The notes under the pieces were generated by a model. The model did not search any database. It was not told the DNA's origin and was given only the letters and a program-made list of their open reading frames with translations. A program made the position numbers and the translations under genes. A stretch of 42,716 nt of DNA, from positions 1 to 42,716 of the forward strand of contig BNTW01000015.1 of the NCBI GenBank assembly GCA_025996895.1, read 5' to 3'. This DNA is from Bacteroidia bacterium. GTDB lineage: Bacteria; Bacteroidota; Bacteroidia; Bacteroidales; Azobacteroidaceae. This document shows, piece after piece, positions 1-9,900 of this stretch; within the stretch, counting starts at the first letter, position 1, and each line of letters opens with the position of its first letter.

Positions 1-1
1 G

Positions 2-1933
2 GAAGAAGGCAAAGATTTGATTGTATTTCATTCATACATAGGTGGTTTATGGGTGAAAAGTGCTGCATTGGAATTAGCAGAAAAGAGCAATCATATCAAT
101 TATCACTTGGGCGAACAGGCCGAATTAGCTATGCCTTACGCCGATTACATCGCTTCGCAAAACAGTATTCCGCTCGAATACAATTCGTCGGGGATTTATT
201 TCGGCGATGCGAAATACCTGAAAGATTTAAATATTTCGATAGACCAAAATGGCAATACGCGGTCGTTTGCCAACAATAAATGTGCGGCCGGTGCGATAGA
301 AAAACCGGCTTCACCACCAACAGGCGTGGAATCACATACCTATGAGCAATTTATTATGTACGGACAAAGTCTTTCGACCGGACATGAATCTTGGCCGCTT
401 TCGATAGAAAACATCGAAGGAAATTATATGATCGGAAAACAAATCTGGATCAATGCCAGCAATTCGGGATTCGACCAGTTGAATCCGCTGACGTCGGACT
501 ACTGCGCCGAGGGAGTTTATCAGGCCGAAGCACCTTTGCACGGAGCCGTCAATCATATTCGACTGAAACAGCAGGAAGTTTCGCCCGAAATAGATAATCG
601 TTTTATCGCCACTTCGGCCGGAACAAGCGGACGAACGATTGAAGAACTTTCAAAAGAATCGCAAACGACCACCCATTACGGCGATTTCCAAAATGCGCTA
701 AAATACGCGAAACGCATTATTACCAAAACCAACAGTCCGGTTTCCTGCCCCGCGATTTTCTGGCTGCAAGGCGAATGGAATTATGCGGGCATCCAAAGCG
801 GTCTGACACCCGGAAGTACGTCCACCACTGACAAAAAAGCGTATAAAACTCTGTTGTTGAAGTTGAAAAATAATATGCAACAAGAAATCCAAGAACGCTA
901 TTTGCAGGACGACAAACCGTTGTTTATCACTTATCAGGTGGGTGCGCAATACACGAAGGGAAGAACACTTTCCATCGGCATGGCGCAATTGGAAGCCTCG
1001 AACGAATACAAAGACATTGTCTGCGCCGGCCCGGTTTATCCGATGACCGACTTAGGCGGACACTTGGACGGCAATGGTTATCGCTGGTATGGCGAAATGC
1101 TGGGGAAAGTATATTACAAAACAAAAATTCTGGGCGAAGATTTTCGTCCGTTGCAACCCAAGCGATTGGCGCGCGATGCGGAAAATCCCAAGAAAGTATA
1201 TATCACGTTTCATGTACCTGAGCCTCCTTTGGTGCTCGACATCAACACTCTAAAACAGGAAACCAATTACGGTTTTAAACTGTATCTGCGCGGATTTGAA
1301 ACAACCATTGATAAGGTGGAGATTGTGAACGACAGCGTGGTAGCGATTACCGGCAGGAGCGATTTAACGACCGACCGTTTGGACGTGGCTTACGGAAGTG
1401 AAAGTACACGCGGACACGGAAACTTGCGCGACAGCGATCCCTATCAGGCATTTTTCACTTATGTGAATCCCGACCAGAAAGACGCAGAAGGAAATTTCCT
1501 TTATGACCACGTTCGCAATCCGAAAGCGTCGTTAATTCCGCCCAGCGGTGAGCCGAAAGACGCCGACGGTCAGGTGATTTATGACAAGCCCTATCCGCTG
1601 TATAACTTTTCTGTTGCGTTTTATTACGAAATTCCCAAAGATTCTGCCGAATATGTTGTTCCTAACTGGAACGGCTTGGTATGGAAAGATGCCATTAACG
1701 AAGTGAAAGTTTCAACTATTGATATTCATCAAACGGCGAAAACGTTGTATATTTCCGTTCCCAAAGCGGCTGATACATCGGTGGTTGTTTTTGATGTTTC
1801 GGGAAAACCGGTAAAACAGTTTGCCGATAAAAAGCGATTGCAGGAATATTCCCTGCAATCGCTTCCTTCCGGTGTTTATATTGTCAAAGTTCACTCTGCC
1901 GGACAGACAAAAACGGCGAAACTGATTTTGTAG
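2..1933 (+). CDS. Secreted SGNH-hydrolase/sialate esterase-like protein with T9SS tail (5' end cut by window)
   Basis: The frame is open to the left edge without a stop, so the true start and any signal peptide lie outside; the TTG at 17 is not a convincing start. Counting from base 17, a GQS block (Ser118), a QGE block (251-253) and a late Asp/His region (about 345-351, GGHLDGNGYRW) resemble blocks I, III and V of SGNH carbohydrate esterases such as the sialate O-acetylesterase (SASA) family. A beta-sandwich region follows (about 380-560). The last 60 or so residues (FDVSGKPVKQ, then LPSGVYIVKV, ending KLIL) match type A T9SS sorting domains, so the protein should be secreted across the outer membrane. 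The substrate is not evident; deacetylation of a glycan is an inference. The gene converges on the porin gene and ends in a hairpin repeat. Confidence 0.75.
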   Translation, partial: EEGKDLIVFHSYIGGLWVKSAALELAEKSNHINYHLGEQAELAMPYADYIASQNSIPLEYNSSGIYFGDAKYLKDLNISIDQNGNTRSFANNKCAAGAIEKPASPPTGVESHTYEQFIMYGQSLSTGHESWPLSIENIEGNYMIGKQIWINASNSGFDQLNPLTSDYCAEGVYQAEAPLHGAVNHIRLKQQEVSPEIDNRFIATSAGTSGRTIEELSKESQTTTHYGDFQNALKYAKRIITKTNSPVSCPAIFWLQGEWNYAGIQSGLTPGSTSTTDKKAYKTLLLKLKNNMQQEIQERYLQDDKPLFITYQVGAQYTKGRTLSIGMAQLEASNEYKDIVCAGPVYPMTDLGGHLDGNGYRWYGEMLGKVYYKTKILGEDFRPLQPKRLARDAENPKKVYITFHVPEPPLVLDINTLKQETNYGFKLYLRGFETTIDKVEIVNDSVVAITGRSDLTTDRLDVAYGSESTRGHGNLRDSDPYQAFFTYVNPDQKDAEGNFLYDHVRNPKASLIPPSGEPKDADGQVIYDKPYPLYNFSVAFYYEIPKDSAEYVVPNWNGLVWKDAINEVKVSTIDIHQTAKTLYISVPKAADTSVVVFDVSGKPVKQFADKKRLQEYSLQSLPSGVYIVKVHSAGQTKTAKLIL

Positions 1934-1960
1934 TGTCATTGCGGGCCTGACCCGCAATCC
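1934..1960. repeat. REP-like palindrome between convergent genes; possible two-way terminator
   Basis: Arms ATTGCGGG (1938-1945) and CCCGCAAT (1951-1958) pair perfectly around a 5-base loop. The element begins at the base after the esterase stop codon and ends just before the complement of the porin stop. A second copy with one arm mismatch lies at 29248-29277 inside atpB. The position between two convergent stops suits a bidirectional terminator, but there is no strong T-run. Confidence 0.8.
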
Positions 1961-1962
1961 TC

Positions 1963-3225
1963 TCAAAATTTATATTGAAGACGTAAAGTGAAGACATTGT
2001 CCTTTACGTCTTCTTTCATATTGTCTATGTTCGCTGTCGTTTCGTTTTTGTTGATTTCGTAAAACGCCTGCAAGCGGAGGTTGTTGTTGATACGCCACAA
2101 CGCGCCGAAGCCGAAGGTATTGAACGACAAATCCGTTTTTGTTGTGCCGTTTTGACCGGTTTCGTCGCCGGATACTTTCGTATTCGGGTCGTACCAATCG
2201 TATTTCAATACGGCAGAGAAAGGCGATTGTCCTAAATCTTGCACGAAAATCACGTATCCGCCTTTGAAATCACGAATGTAAGTGTCTGCGGTGGGAAGCG
2301 TGGCTACATTCGGACTTTTAGTGCTTTTGTCTGTTCCCGGTTGTTGTCCGAACAAATACTCTGCACGCAGTTGCGTCAATCCTGCCGGACTTAAAATTGA
2401 AAACTGTCCGTCGAAACCGACATACTCGCGTTTGGCGTATTTCCCTTTGTTGTCGTCGGCCTCGTTCAGCACAAAACTGTTGTCCTTCATCGTATAAACG
2501 TTTTTCGTTCCCTGATAAACGCTTCCGTTATAATACGATATGCCTACGCCCCACGCGCCGTCACTGCCAATCGGTTTTCCGGCCGAGAGATGGCTGATAA
2601 AGTCTTTCCGGCTGTCGGTTTCCGCCTTAATTCCGTTACCGGCAAACCATCCGGCTTCCAATTTAACGACATTCCACACCGACGTTTTAGGAGCTTGCAA
2701 GACCAACATCGCACCCAAATCGCGCTCTTCGGGAAAAAGTGTTTGAAAAATTGTCGAACGTTCGGGCGATTCCCGGCGCGAAGACGAATAACTGATTTCG
2801 TTCCCAAACGGACGGTCAAACACACCCGCGCGCAATTGATTGCTCTGAAACCAGGGATCTTTCACATTCAGGTAAGCATCTTTCAAACCCAACCCTTTTT
2901 CCGTCAGGTCAATTTGAAACGTACCCGAAGCGATACCTTCTTCATACACCAACTTAATCCGTCCGCGCCGAATGCCGATACGGTCGTAGGATTCTTCCGC
3001 ATTTTCGTTTCCACTGCCCACTTTCAGGCTCGAAGCCTTTTCGCCATACTGATACTGTGATTGAATGTAGCCCGAAATTTTCAACTTTTTCAGTTTAATA
3101 ATCTCGTTTTCAAGGATTTCCGTTTTCTGTTCGAGTTTTTCGACAGGTGTCAATTCTATCTCCTGTGCCGAAGCCAAAGAGGCAATACACAAACCGCACA
3201 ACAATGTTGCCATTTTCTTCATCAT
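1963..3225 (-). CDS. Outer-membrane porin, phosphate-selective OprO/OprP type
   Basis: The 420-residue protein has a signal peptide (MMKKMATLLCGLCIASLASA, cleavage before Gln21). A short charged heptad-like segment follows (about 25-48, EKLEQKTEILENEIIKLKK), as is usual for Bacteroidota Porin_O_P proteins. The rest alternates polar and aromatic residues as in a beta barrel, and the terminal Phe (LQYKF) is the classic outer-membrane insertion signal. The family forms anion-selective trimeric pores; phosphate or pyrophosphate selectivity is family knowledge and cannot be read here. The start may be Met1 or Met2. An exact TAnnTTTG element upstream (3252-3259) suggests its own transcript, separate from the M20 gene upstream. 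Confidence 0.88.
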   Translation of the reverse strand: MMKKMATLLCGLCIASLASAQEIELTPVEKLEQKTEILENEIIKLKKLKISGYIQSQYQYGEKASSLKVGSGNENAEESYDRIGIRRGRIKLVYEEGIASGTFQIDLTEKGLGLKDAYLNVKDPWFQSNQLRAGVFDRPFGNEISYSSSRRESPERSTIFQTLFPEERDLGAMLVLQAPKTSVWNVVKLEAGWFAGNGIKAETDSRKDFISHLSAGKPIGSDGAWGVGISYYNGSVYQGTKNVYTMKDNSFVLNEADDNKGKYAKREYVGFDGQFSILSPAGLTQLRAEYLFGQQPGTDKSTKSPNVATLPTADTYIRDFKGGYVIFVQDLGQSPFSAVLKYDWYDPNTKVSGDETGQNGTTKTDLSFNTFGFGALWRINNNLRLQAFYEINKNETTANIDNMKEDVKDNVFTLRLQYKF

Positions 3226-3251
3226 ATTTCATCAATTTTTAAATTTCGCTA

Positions 3252-3259
3252 CAAAAGTA
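3252..3259 (-). promoter_or_regulatory. Bacteroidota -7 promoter element for the porin gene
   Basis: On the minus strand the bases read TACTTTTG, an exact match to the Bacteroidota -7 consensus TAnnTTTG, 26 bases before the porin ATG. No clear -33 TTTG is seen upstream. Confidence 0.6.
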
Positions 3260-3292
3260 TAATCACCTTTTGACACTTATTTTAAAAACAGA

Positions 3293-4549
3293 TTACAAAG
3301 ATGTTACAAATTGCACCATCGCGCCTACGCCGTATTGCAAAGCATCTTCATCTATATCGAATTGGTCGTTGTGATGTTCTGCTCCGCTGCCCAGCGAGTC
3401 GTTTTTGATGCCGATGAAAGTGAAAATCGAAGGCGCGAGTTCGCTGTACCGGGCAAAAGTTTCGGCGGCATACCAAATATATTGCTCATCGGAAACCACG
3501 CTGCCGGGATAAAGTTCATTGACTGCTTTGTGAGTGAATTTAGCCAAAGCGTCATCGTTCACAACCGGCCCTATAGCGATACCCATTTTGTCACGAAACT
3601 TCACCGTGCAGTTGTGAGCGCGGGCAATGTCTTCACTGACTTTCCGCAACAGCGCAAAGCCTTTTTCTCCTTCTTCCCGATCGAAAAAACGGACAGTGCC
3701 TCCGATATAAACCGAATTGGGAATCACATTATATGTTTCTCCGCCTTGTACTTGCGTAATTCCCAACGTGAGAGTTTTGGTAATATCGCGCTGATTGTTC
3801 CAAGCAATCGAGATCCCGGTCAATACATTGGCTGCCGCAAACACCGGATTAATGGATAAATCGGGGCGCGAAGCATGACCGCCGCGCCCGATTATATCAA
3901 AAGCAACAGTGCCTGTACCGGCCATGATAGCACCTTCCCGAATATAGATTTTGCCTGTTTCGAGATTCGATTTCAGGTGATTGCCGTAGATTGCGTCTAT
4001 TTTTAACGGACGAAGGGCTTCAATCATGGCCGGAATGCCTGAATTGGTTTCTTCGCCTTCTTCAAAGATAAACACGATTTTTCCGGTCAACCGGTCTTGC
4101 CATTCGGTCAAAATCTTGGTCGTACCGAGTAAAATCGCGCTATGTCCGTCGTGTCCGCAGGTGTGCGAAACACCCGGATTTTGCGATAAATGCAATTTCT
4201 TTTGCTTCAAATTGACTTCGCTTTCCGGAATGGGCAAAGCATCAATATCGGTGCGCAAGCCAATGGTTTTGCCGGGTCGTTTGGTGTCGAGCACAGCATA
4301 AAAACCGGTACCGGGTATTTGAGTTATCGGTAAACCGAGCTTGGCAATTTCGGCCTGCAAGAATTGAGTTGTTTCAAATTCCTTACCCGACAATTCGGGA
4401 TGTTCATGCAGATAACCTCTTATTTCCCGAATATAAGTATCAACAGATTTAACTTTTTCCAAAATCAATTCTTTTTTCACCGGTTTTTGCGCCGCCATCA
4501 GAAACACATTAAAAATTAATACCAACAAGATAAAATATTGCCTCATCAT
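3293..4549 (-). CDS. Secreted M20 family (M20D-like) amidohydrolase/peptidase
   Basis: The 418-residue protein starts with a hydrophobic signal peptide ending MAAQ, so it should act in the periplasm. It carries the M20 dinuclear metal signature HTCGHDGHSA (Cys131, His133), the EEGEE motif with the catalytic Glu near 163-164, His191 (GNHLKS) and a late metal-ligand His in AEHHNDQFD. The Cys and His ligands and the GRGGHAS turn before the dimerisation domain are typical of the M20D group (N-acyl amino acid, hippurate or IAA-conjugate amidohydrolases). It probably removes an acyl or amino-acid group from small amides. It is the last gene of the SusC-SusD-C39 operon. The 24-base gap to the preceding gene is largely heptamer repeats, which end at its start codon. 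Confidence 0.88.
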   Translation of the reverse strand: MMRQYFILLVLIFNVFLMAAQKPVKKELILEKVKSVDTYIREIRGYLHEHPELSGKEFETTQFLQAEIAKLGLPITQIPGTGFYAVLDTKRPGKTIGLRTDIDALPIPESEVNLKQKKLHLSQNPGVSHTCGHDGHSAILLGTTKILTEWQDRLTGKIVFIFEEGEETNSGIPAMIEALRPLKIDAIYGNHLKSNLETGKIYIREGAIMAGTGTVAFDIIGRGGHASRPDLSINPVFAAANVLTGISIAWNNQRDITKTLTLGITQVQGGETYNVIPNSVYIGGTVRFFDREEGEKGFALLRKVSEDIARAHNCTVKFRDKMGIAIGPVVNDDALAKFTHKAVNELYPGSVVSDEQYIWYAAETFARYSELAPSIFTFIGIKNDSLGSGAEHHNDQFDIDEDALQYGVGAMVQFVTSL

Positions 4550-4569
4550 TCGTAATTTGTAATTCGTAA
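4549..4569 (-). repeat. Three 7-bp tandem repeats (TTACRAA) abutting the M20 start codon
   Basis: On the coding strand the units read TTACGAA, TTACAAA, TTACGAA, a seven-base period with an alternating G/A. The array takes up most of the gap between the C39 stop (4574-4576) and the M20 ATG (4549-4547) and touches the start codon. Related arrays lie at 33246-33273 and 37932-37959. Confidence 0.85.
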
Positions 4570-4573
4570 TTAA

Positions 4574-5233
4574 TTAATTTCCTTCCGGCAAAATGGCCGC
4601 AAACAATCCCCACCCGAAATCCGGATCGAAATAGTTGCGCCAATTACCGTAAAATAAATTTTCCATCGGATAAACAATATAGCCGTCGCAGAAATGGTCG
4701 GTACGGTCGTAAGGCTCTGCCAGAATCAGCACATCGTCTTCGATGTAAGCCGTACCCATTGAATCATAACCGATTACTATTTGCCAGTGTCCACCCCATT
4801 CGTTGGTACCGATAATCACAGGAGCCCCTTTTTTCAGGAAATCGAGAAAAAGCGTCGGTGTGATGTCTTCTTTTTTATAATCGTAAGACGAAACATACTT
4901 AACGCCTCCGACAGCATCAAAAATATTGAGCAAATGGCGTAGATAAGTTGTATCCTGCTCCGTTCCACGCAGGGATTTGAGCGACATTTCGTCGTATCCG
5001 CCCAATTTACCGAAGTAGTTGAGTGCCATAAGTGCGCAACTCGGCCCGCAAGTTACTTCGGTAGTCTGCTGATAAGATTGGAATTTTTCGAGTAAAACGA
5101 GCGAGCCGCTGCTTTTCATCGAATAAAAATCATTGGATTGATAATACTTGTGCATATTTTTGCCGGAACAGGAAAATAAAACAACTATCAAAATGAAATA
5201 AAAATACCTTATCATACGCCTTTTATGCATCAT
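4574..5233 (-). CDS. Outer-membrane lipoprotein with C39-like cysteine peptidase fold
   Basis: The 219-residue protein has a lipobox (LFSC, lipidated Cys22) after a short hydrophobic segment. The motif TCGPSCALMALNYFG places a nucleophile at Cys62, GGHWQIVIGYD a His at 149, and EPYD an Asp near 176. This Cys-His-Asp order and spacing fits Peptidase_C39_2-type papain-like domains, which act as peptidases or transpeptidases. Its ATG overlaps the SusD stop codon by one base (TAATG), so translation is probably coupled to the SusD-like gene. It likely trims a peptide at the cell surface or in the periplasm before or after SusC uptake. Specificity cannot be told, and a non-peptidase bacteriocin- or phytochelatin-synthase-like role is possible. 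Confidence 0.75.
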   Translation of the reverse strand: MMHKRRMIRYFYFILIVVLFSCSGKNMHKYYQSNDFYSMKSSGSLVLLEKFQSYQQTTEVTCGPSCALMALNYFGKLGGYDEMSLKSLRGTEQDTTYLRHLLNIFDAVGGVKYVSSYDYKKEDITPTLFLDFLKKGAPVIIGTNEWGGHWQIVIGYDSMGTAYIEDDVLILAEPYDRTDHFCDGYIVYPMENLFYGNWRNYFDPDFGWGLFAAILPEGN

Positions 5234-6903
5234 TAATAACCCGGATTTTGTGGAGTTATATTCAACGCTTCCCCCTCGTAGTTGGTTGCCGGTATCGGCA
5301 GGCGATAGAATTTACCTTTCAGGTTATTCAATTTGGCGCGTTGATTGTCGTGCAGCTTCACATAAAACGGTGCGTTGATATTCGCCACACCGGGGAACGC
5401 TTCTTTGATACTGCCTGCAGACGCATATTTGTCTTTGTAGTATTCAAAGTTGCTGACAGCGTTTTCGATAGTCGAAACGTAATTTTTCCAGCGAACTAAA
5501 TTGTACCAATGTTTTTGCTCAAAAGCAAGTTCATAATCCCATTCTTTGTACAAATCTTCTTTGGTAAGCGTTGTTAATTTGCCCTCGTTTTCGTAATGTC
5601 CGCCGAATGCCCGTTGCCGGATTTGATTGACTACCGTCAAGGCTTCACTGCTTCTGTTGAGGAACAACAATGCTTCCGCTTTGATAAGCAGCACTTCTGC
5701 ATAGCGATATTCGATACGGTCGATGTCGTTAGGCTGTGTTTTCGAGGCTATATAATCCGGGCCGTCGTATGATGTGCGGTGAATCCACTTGCCGTTACGG
5801 ACAACGCTGACCGGCCAAGTCAAATTATCAACCGCACCATCATCAAAGGTAATGCTGGTTACATACGAGAAAAGTTTGCGGGAATCGTTGTTGCTGGGAA
5901 TACGGTTTTCAAGTGTAATGTCGGTATAACTGAGGTGCGGGTCTTTCAGCGGGTCGCCGGGCCAAGTGTATCCGCAATGCGTTTGGTGGTTGCCCATACC
6001 TCCCGCGTCACCGTCAATACCATCGCCGTCATGGCGTACCGAAAATATCACTTCGTCATTGTTTTCATTGACAGATCCCCAGATTTTATTATAGTTGCTA
6101 AGCAACTTATATTTACCGCTGTTAATCACCTTATTGGCATATTCGATGGCCTTTTCCAATTTGGCTGCATCGGGAGCAACAGCTGCCGGATCGCTCTTTG
6201 TATTGGCGATGGCTTGTAGCTGTTCCTGCGAAAGCGGTTTTTGTCCCCAAGTCAGATACACCTTTGCCAAAATTGCATTAACGGCTCCTTGCGAAGGATT
6301 GGATTTAGTAGCATCGTATTCAGGCAAATGAGTCGCTGCTTCAGTCAAATCTTTAACGATTTGCGTATATACGGCGTCTATGGAAGCACGTTCTCTGCCT
6401 AAGGCACTTGCCTCATCAAGAATAAGCGGTATTTCGCCAAATGCCTGTACCAATTTAAAATATTCATGTGCGCGGATAAACTTGGCGCGGGCAATCAGGT
6501 GGTCTTTATGCGCCTGCGTTAAATCGGTATTGACCGGCGAAGCCTCGATTTGCGCTATGGCCAGATTAGCGGTTCCGATACTGATATAAGGGTCGTCGAA
6601 AAGTTCGATCACCACATCGTTGTATTCGTCAAAATCCAACCGTGAAATATCGCCGGCCGAAGCGACATCGTCGGAAATCGAGGCAAGCGTTTCCGTAGCA
6701 CCTTCACCAAAGACCGTATAATAGGAACTCAGCCACTGCAACGGAAGATAGGCCGAATTGACTAACGCGCTGGCTTCCGCTGAGGTCAGTTGAGGGCCTT
6801 CAGGATCGTCGCCTTTGGAAGGGTCGTCGTTGCAGGAAAATACACCCGCCAAAAGTATAGATAACACTACCGGAATAAAAAATTTCTTTTTCATAAAATT
6901 CAT
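5233..6903 (-). CDS. SusD/RagB-like outer-membrane nutrient-binding lipoprotein
   Basis: The 556-residue protein has a lipobox (GVFSC) after MNFMKKKF; Met4 is an equally good start. The N-terminal TPR-like half contains the family patterns ARAKFIRAHEYFKLVQAFGEIPL and, further on, VNAILAKVYLTWG. The C-terminal half has RYAEVLLIKAEALL and the usual ending RLPIPATNYEGEALNITPQNPGY. These are hallmarks of SusD_RagB proteins, which cap the SusC barrel and deliver ligands. It lies 30 bases after its SusC partner. Enzymes downstream (C39, M20) rather than glycosidases suggest a peptide-like ligand, which is inference. Confidence 0.95.
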   Translation of the reverse strand: MNFMKKKFFIPVVLSILLAGVFSCNDDPSKGDDPEGPQLTSAEASALVNSAYLPLQWLSSYYTVFGEGATETLASISDDVASAGDISRLDFDEYNDVVIELFDDPYISIGTANLAIAQIEASPVNTDLTQAHKDHLIARAKFIRAHEYFKLVQAFGEIPLILDEASALGRERASIDAVYTQIVKDLTEAATHLPEYDATKSNPSQGAVNAILAKVYLTWGQKPLSQEQLQAIANTKSDPAAVAPDAAKLEKAIEYANKVINSGKYKLLSNYNKIWGSVNENNDEVIFSVRHDGDGIDGDAGGMGNHQTHCGYTWPGDPLKDPHLSYTDITLENRIPSNNDSRKLFSYVTSITFDDGAVDNLTWPVSVVRNGKWIHRTSYDGPDYIASKTQPNDIDRIEYRYAEVLLIKAEALLFLNRSSEALTVVNQIRQRAFGGHYENEGKLTTLTKEDLYKEWDYELAFEQKHWYNLVRWKNYVSTIENAVSNFEYYKDKYASAGSIKEAFPGVANINAPFYVKLHDNQRAKLNNLKGKFYRLPIPATNYEGEALNITPQNPGY

Positions 6904-6925
6904 CTTTTTAATTGTTAATATATAA

Positions 6926-6932
6926 TTCGTAA
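6926..6932 (-). repeat. Single TTACGAA heptamer between susC-like and susD-like genes
   Basis: One unit of the heptamer family sits in the 30-base gap upstream of the SusD-like ATG. It is flanked by degenerate AT-rich sequence (AATTATATATTAAC on the coding strand) that may be a decayed array. One unit alone could occur by chance. Confidence 0.35.
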
Positions 6933-6933
6933 T

Positions 6934-9900
6934 TTAAAACGTTAGGCTTGCCCCCAGCAAGAAACTTCGTGCCGTCGGATAAACGCCCAAATCCACCCCG
7001 TCGGCCACTTCGGGGTCGTAGCCTCGATATTTTGTCCAAGTATATAAATTCCGGGCGGAAGCAAACACTCTGAAATTCAGGGAATATTCATTATTTACCC
7101 TGATTGCGGAAATGGAATAGCCGACGGTCAAATTCCGTAACTTCAAAAAAGAAGCATCTTCGATGTAGCGGCTGTCCGGAAGCGTTATTCTCGGACTGTT
7201 GATATGCGGCACTATATTCGATGGATTTTCTTCCGTCCAGGCATTCAGCACCGTCGTCGACATATTGTAGGCGTCGCTTGTGCGTTCGAGGTAACGGCGA
7301 AGCAGATTATAAACCTCATTGCCGTAAGAGCCGGAGAAAACCACCTGTAAATCAAACTGTTTGTAATTGACGGTCGAAGAAAAACCGTAAATAAAATCGG
7401 GCTGGATACTTCCCAACACCGTGCGGTCGTTTGCTTGCGTAACTTTATTATCGTCGTTGAGGTTGCGCAATTTGACGTCGCCCGGTTTGGGCACCTTGCC
7501 TTCTACCGTTGGCAACGATGTTTCGCCGGTTTGCACGATACCGTCAAACTCGTAGCCGTAGAAAGAGCCGACAGATTCGCCTGTGCGTAAAATGGTTTCC
7601 TCTTCGTAACCTAATTTAAGATCGGCGTATTTTCCCAAATGGGTGATGGTGTTGATGTTTCGGGCGAAATTGGCCGAAACGGAAACGGATAAATCGCGGC
7701 GGTCAAGCACTTTGGCATTGACGGCCAATTCCAACCCTTTATTGGTTACGTTGCCTATGTTGGTCATTTGCAATTGGGTCGCACCGGAAGCAAAGGGAGG
7801 CGGTACTTTCAACAACAAATCGCGCGTTTTTTTGTAATAAACATCGGCAACCAGCGTCAGACGATCGTTCCAAAATCCGGCATCAATACCGGCGTTATAC
7901 TCCGCCGTCGTTTCCCATTTAAGATCGGGATTGTCCAGCGTTGTCAGTTGAGATGCTGTTTCGCCGTTGTATCGACCGGCACTGAAATAGAGGTCATACT
8001 CGTTAAAATCAATATTCTGATTACCGGCTTCTCCGTAAGTCAGGCGTAATTTCAATGTAGAGAGGCGATTTTCTGCGACATTACGAAAAAAGTTTTCCTT
8101 ATCAACATTCCACGACAATCCGACGGAAGGGAAATATCCCCACTGGTGTCCTTTGGCAAAGCGGGAGGATTTATCTGCCCGGTAAGTAGCGGTTAGATTG
8201 TATCTGTCTAACAGTGTGTAGTTTATCCTTCCGAGAACAGAATGAAAAGAAGCGTCTTGATGCCTCGAAATCGGGAGTTGTTCCTTGCCCATTCCCAGAT
8301 TGTCAAACGAATCCAACCGGATCGCCTGACTGAGAACAACATCACTCGTCGTATTTTGCCACGTATATCCGGTCAAAACATCAATATAATGAGCAGGATT
8401 CAACTGTTTGGTATAGGTGAGTAAATATTCCGTTTGTTTCACATCTAAACGTTTGCTGCCGATAGCCCCTTTTCCCTTTATGTCCTGATTCATGCCGAGT
8501 GCGGTATAAGGCGGTAGAAAAAGATTTTGCGTAATGTAATCAATATTAGCTCCCGCGCTTATTTTTGCTTTCAAGCCTTCGATAATCGTATATTGCGCAT
8601 AAAAATTTCCTTGCAGCGAGGTAACAATTGTTTGCCCGATACTGTTTTTCAAATCCGATACCGGGTTGGCCGAATGATCTTGATAACTTAAATAGTTATA
8701 TTCAAAAGGATTCTTGTAATTGTAGTTTCCGCTGGAATCATAAACCGGCAATACAGGCGGCATATAGAGTGCATAAACCAATGAATTGGAAATCCCGTTG
8801 GAGAATGGCGAACTCCGGTAGGCCGTGTATTCAAAGGTTGTGAGCGCATTTTGCACACTTCGGTTTGCGGACGAAGTAACACCTATCCGGAGACTGGAAA
8901 ACAGGTCTTTTTCCAAGTTCAGCCGTCCGCTGAAACGGTTAAAACCCGAATGAAGGACAATGCCCCTCTGGTCGGTGTAGTTGCCCGAAATCAGGTAGCG
9001 GGTTTTATCGTCGCCACCGCTGACCGACAATTCGTGTGTTTGCGACAGTCCGGTTTGCAATACGGCGTCCTGCCAGTTTGTTCCTTTGTAAAACCGCGCC
9101 AATTCTTCCGGCGAATAATGCAGGCTGGGTTTGTCGTTGAAGTATGTTTTCTGTATATCGAGCCATTGGCGGGCAGAGAGAAGATCCAGCTTCTTGGCCG
9201 ATTTATCTGCGCCGACCGTATATTGATAATGAACGATATTGCCGTTGCGCTTGCCTTTTTTTGTTGTTATCAATATGACGCCGTTTGCGCCACGCGAGCC
9301 GTAAATGGCTTTTGCAGAGACGTCTTTTAATATTTCGACGGATTCTATATCCGACGGATTGATAGACGACAACGGATTCAGACTGCCGTCAATATTGCTT
9401 GTGCCGGTTTGAGTGGCACCCTTTTCGTTGAAGTAAATAAAACCGTCTATCACATACAGCGGCTCGTTGCTGGCATAAATCGAATTGCCCCCGCGGATAC
9501 GGATAGACGACCCTGCGCCCGGTTGCCCCGATGTTTGTGTTACATTCAGTCCGGCGACTGCTCCGCTCAATATTCCATCTAAAAACGTAACTTTTTGATT
9601 CAGCAAGTCCTTTGAAACGGACGCCACCGATCCGGTCAGTTCTTTGCGCCGCTGCGTGCCATAACCCACGACGACCACTTCGTTCAATAATTGCGTATTT
9701 TCCGACAAAAGGATAGAAAGCGATTCGGTCGATTGGCTGATTTTGATTTCTTTGTGTTGATATCCCAGATAATCAACGGAAAGAGTGGCCGGTAACGATT
9801 GTATATTCAAAGAAAAATATCCTTCCGCATCGCTCACCGTTCCGGTTTTTTCCTGCACAATCGACAAACTTACACCCACAATCGACTCGCCGGTTTTTTC

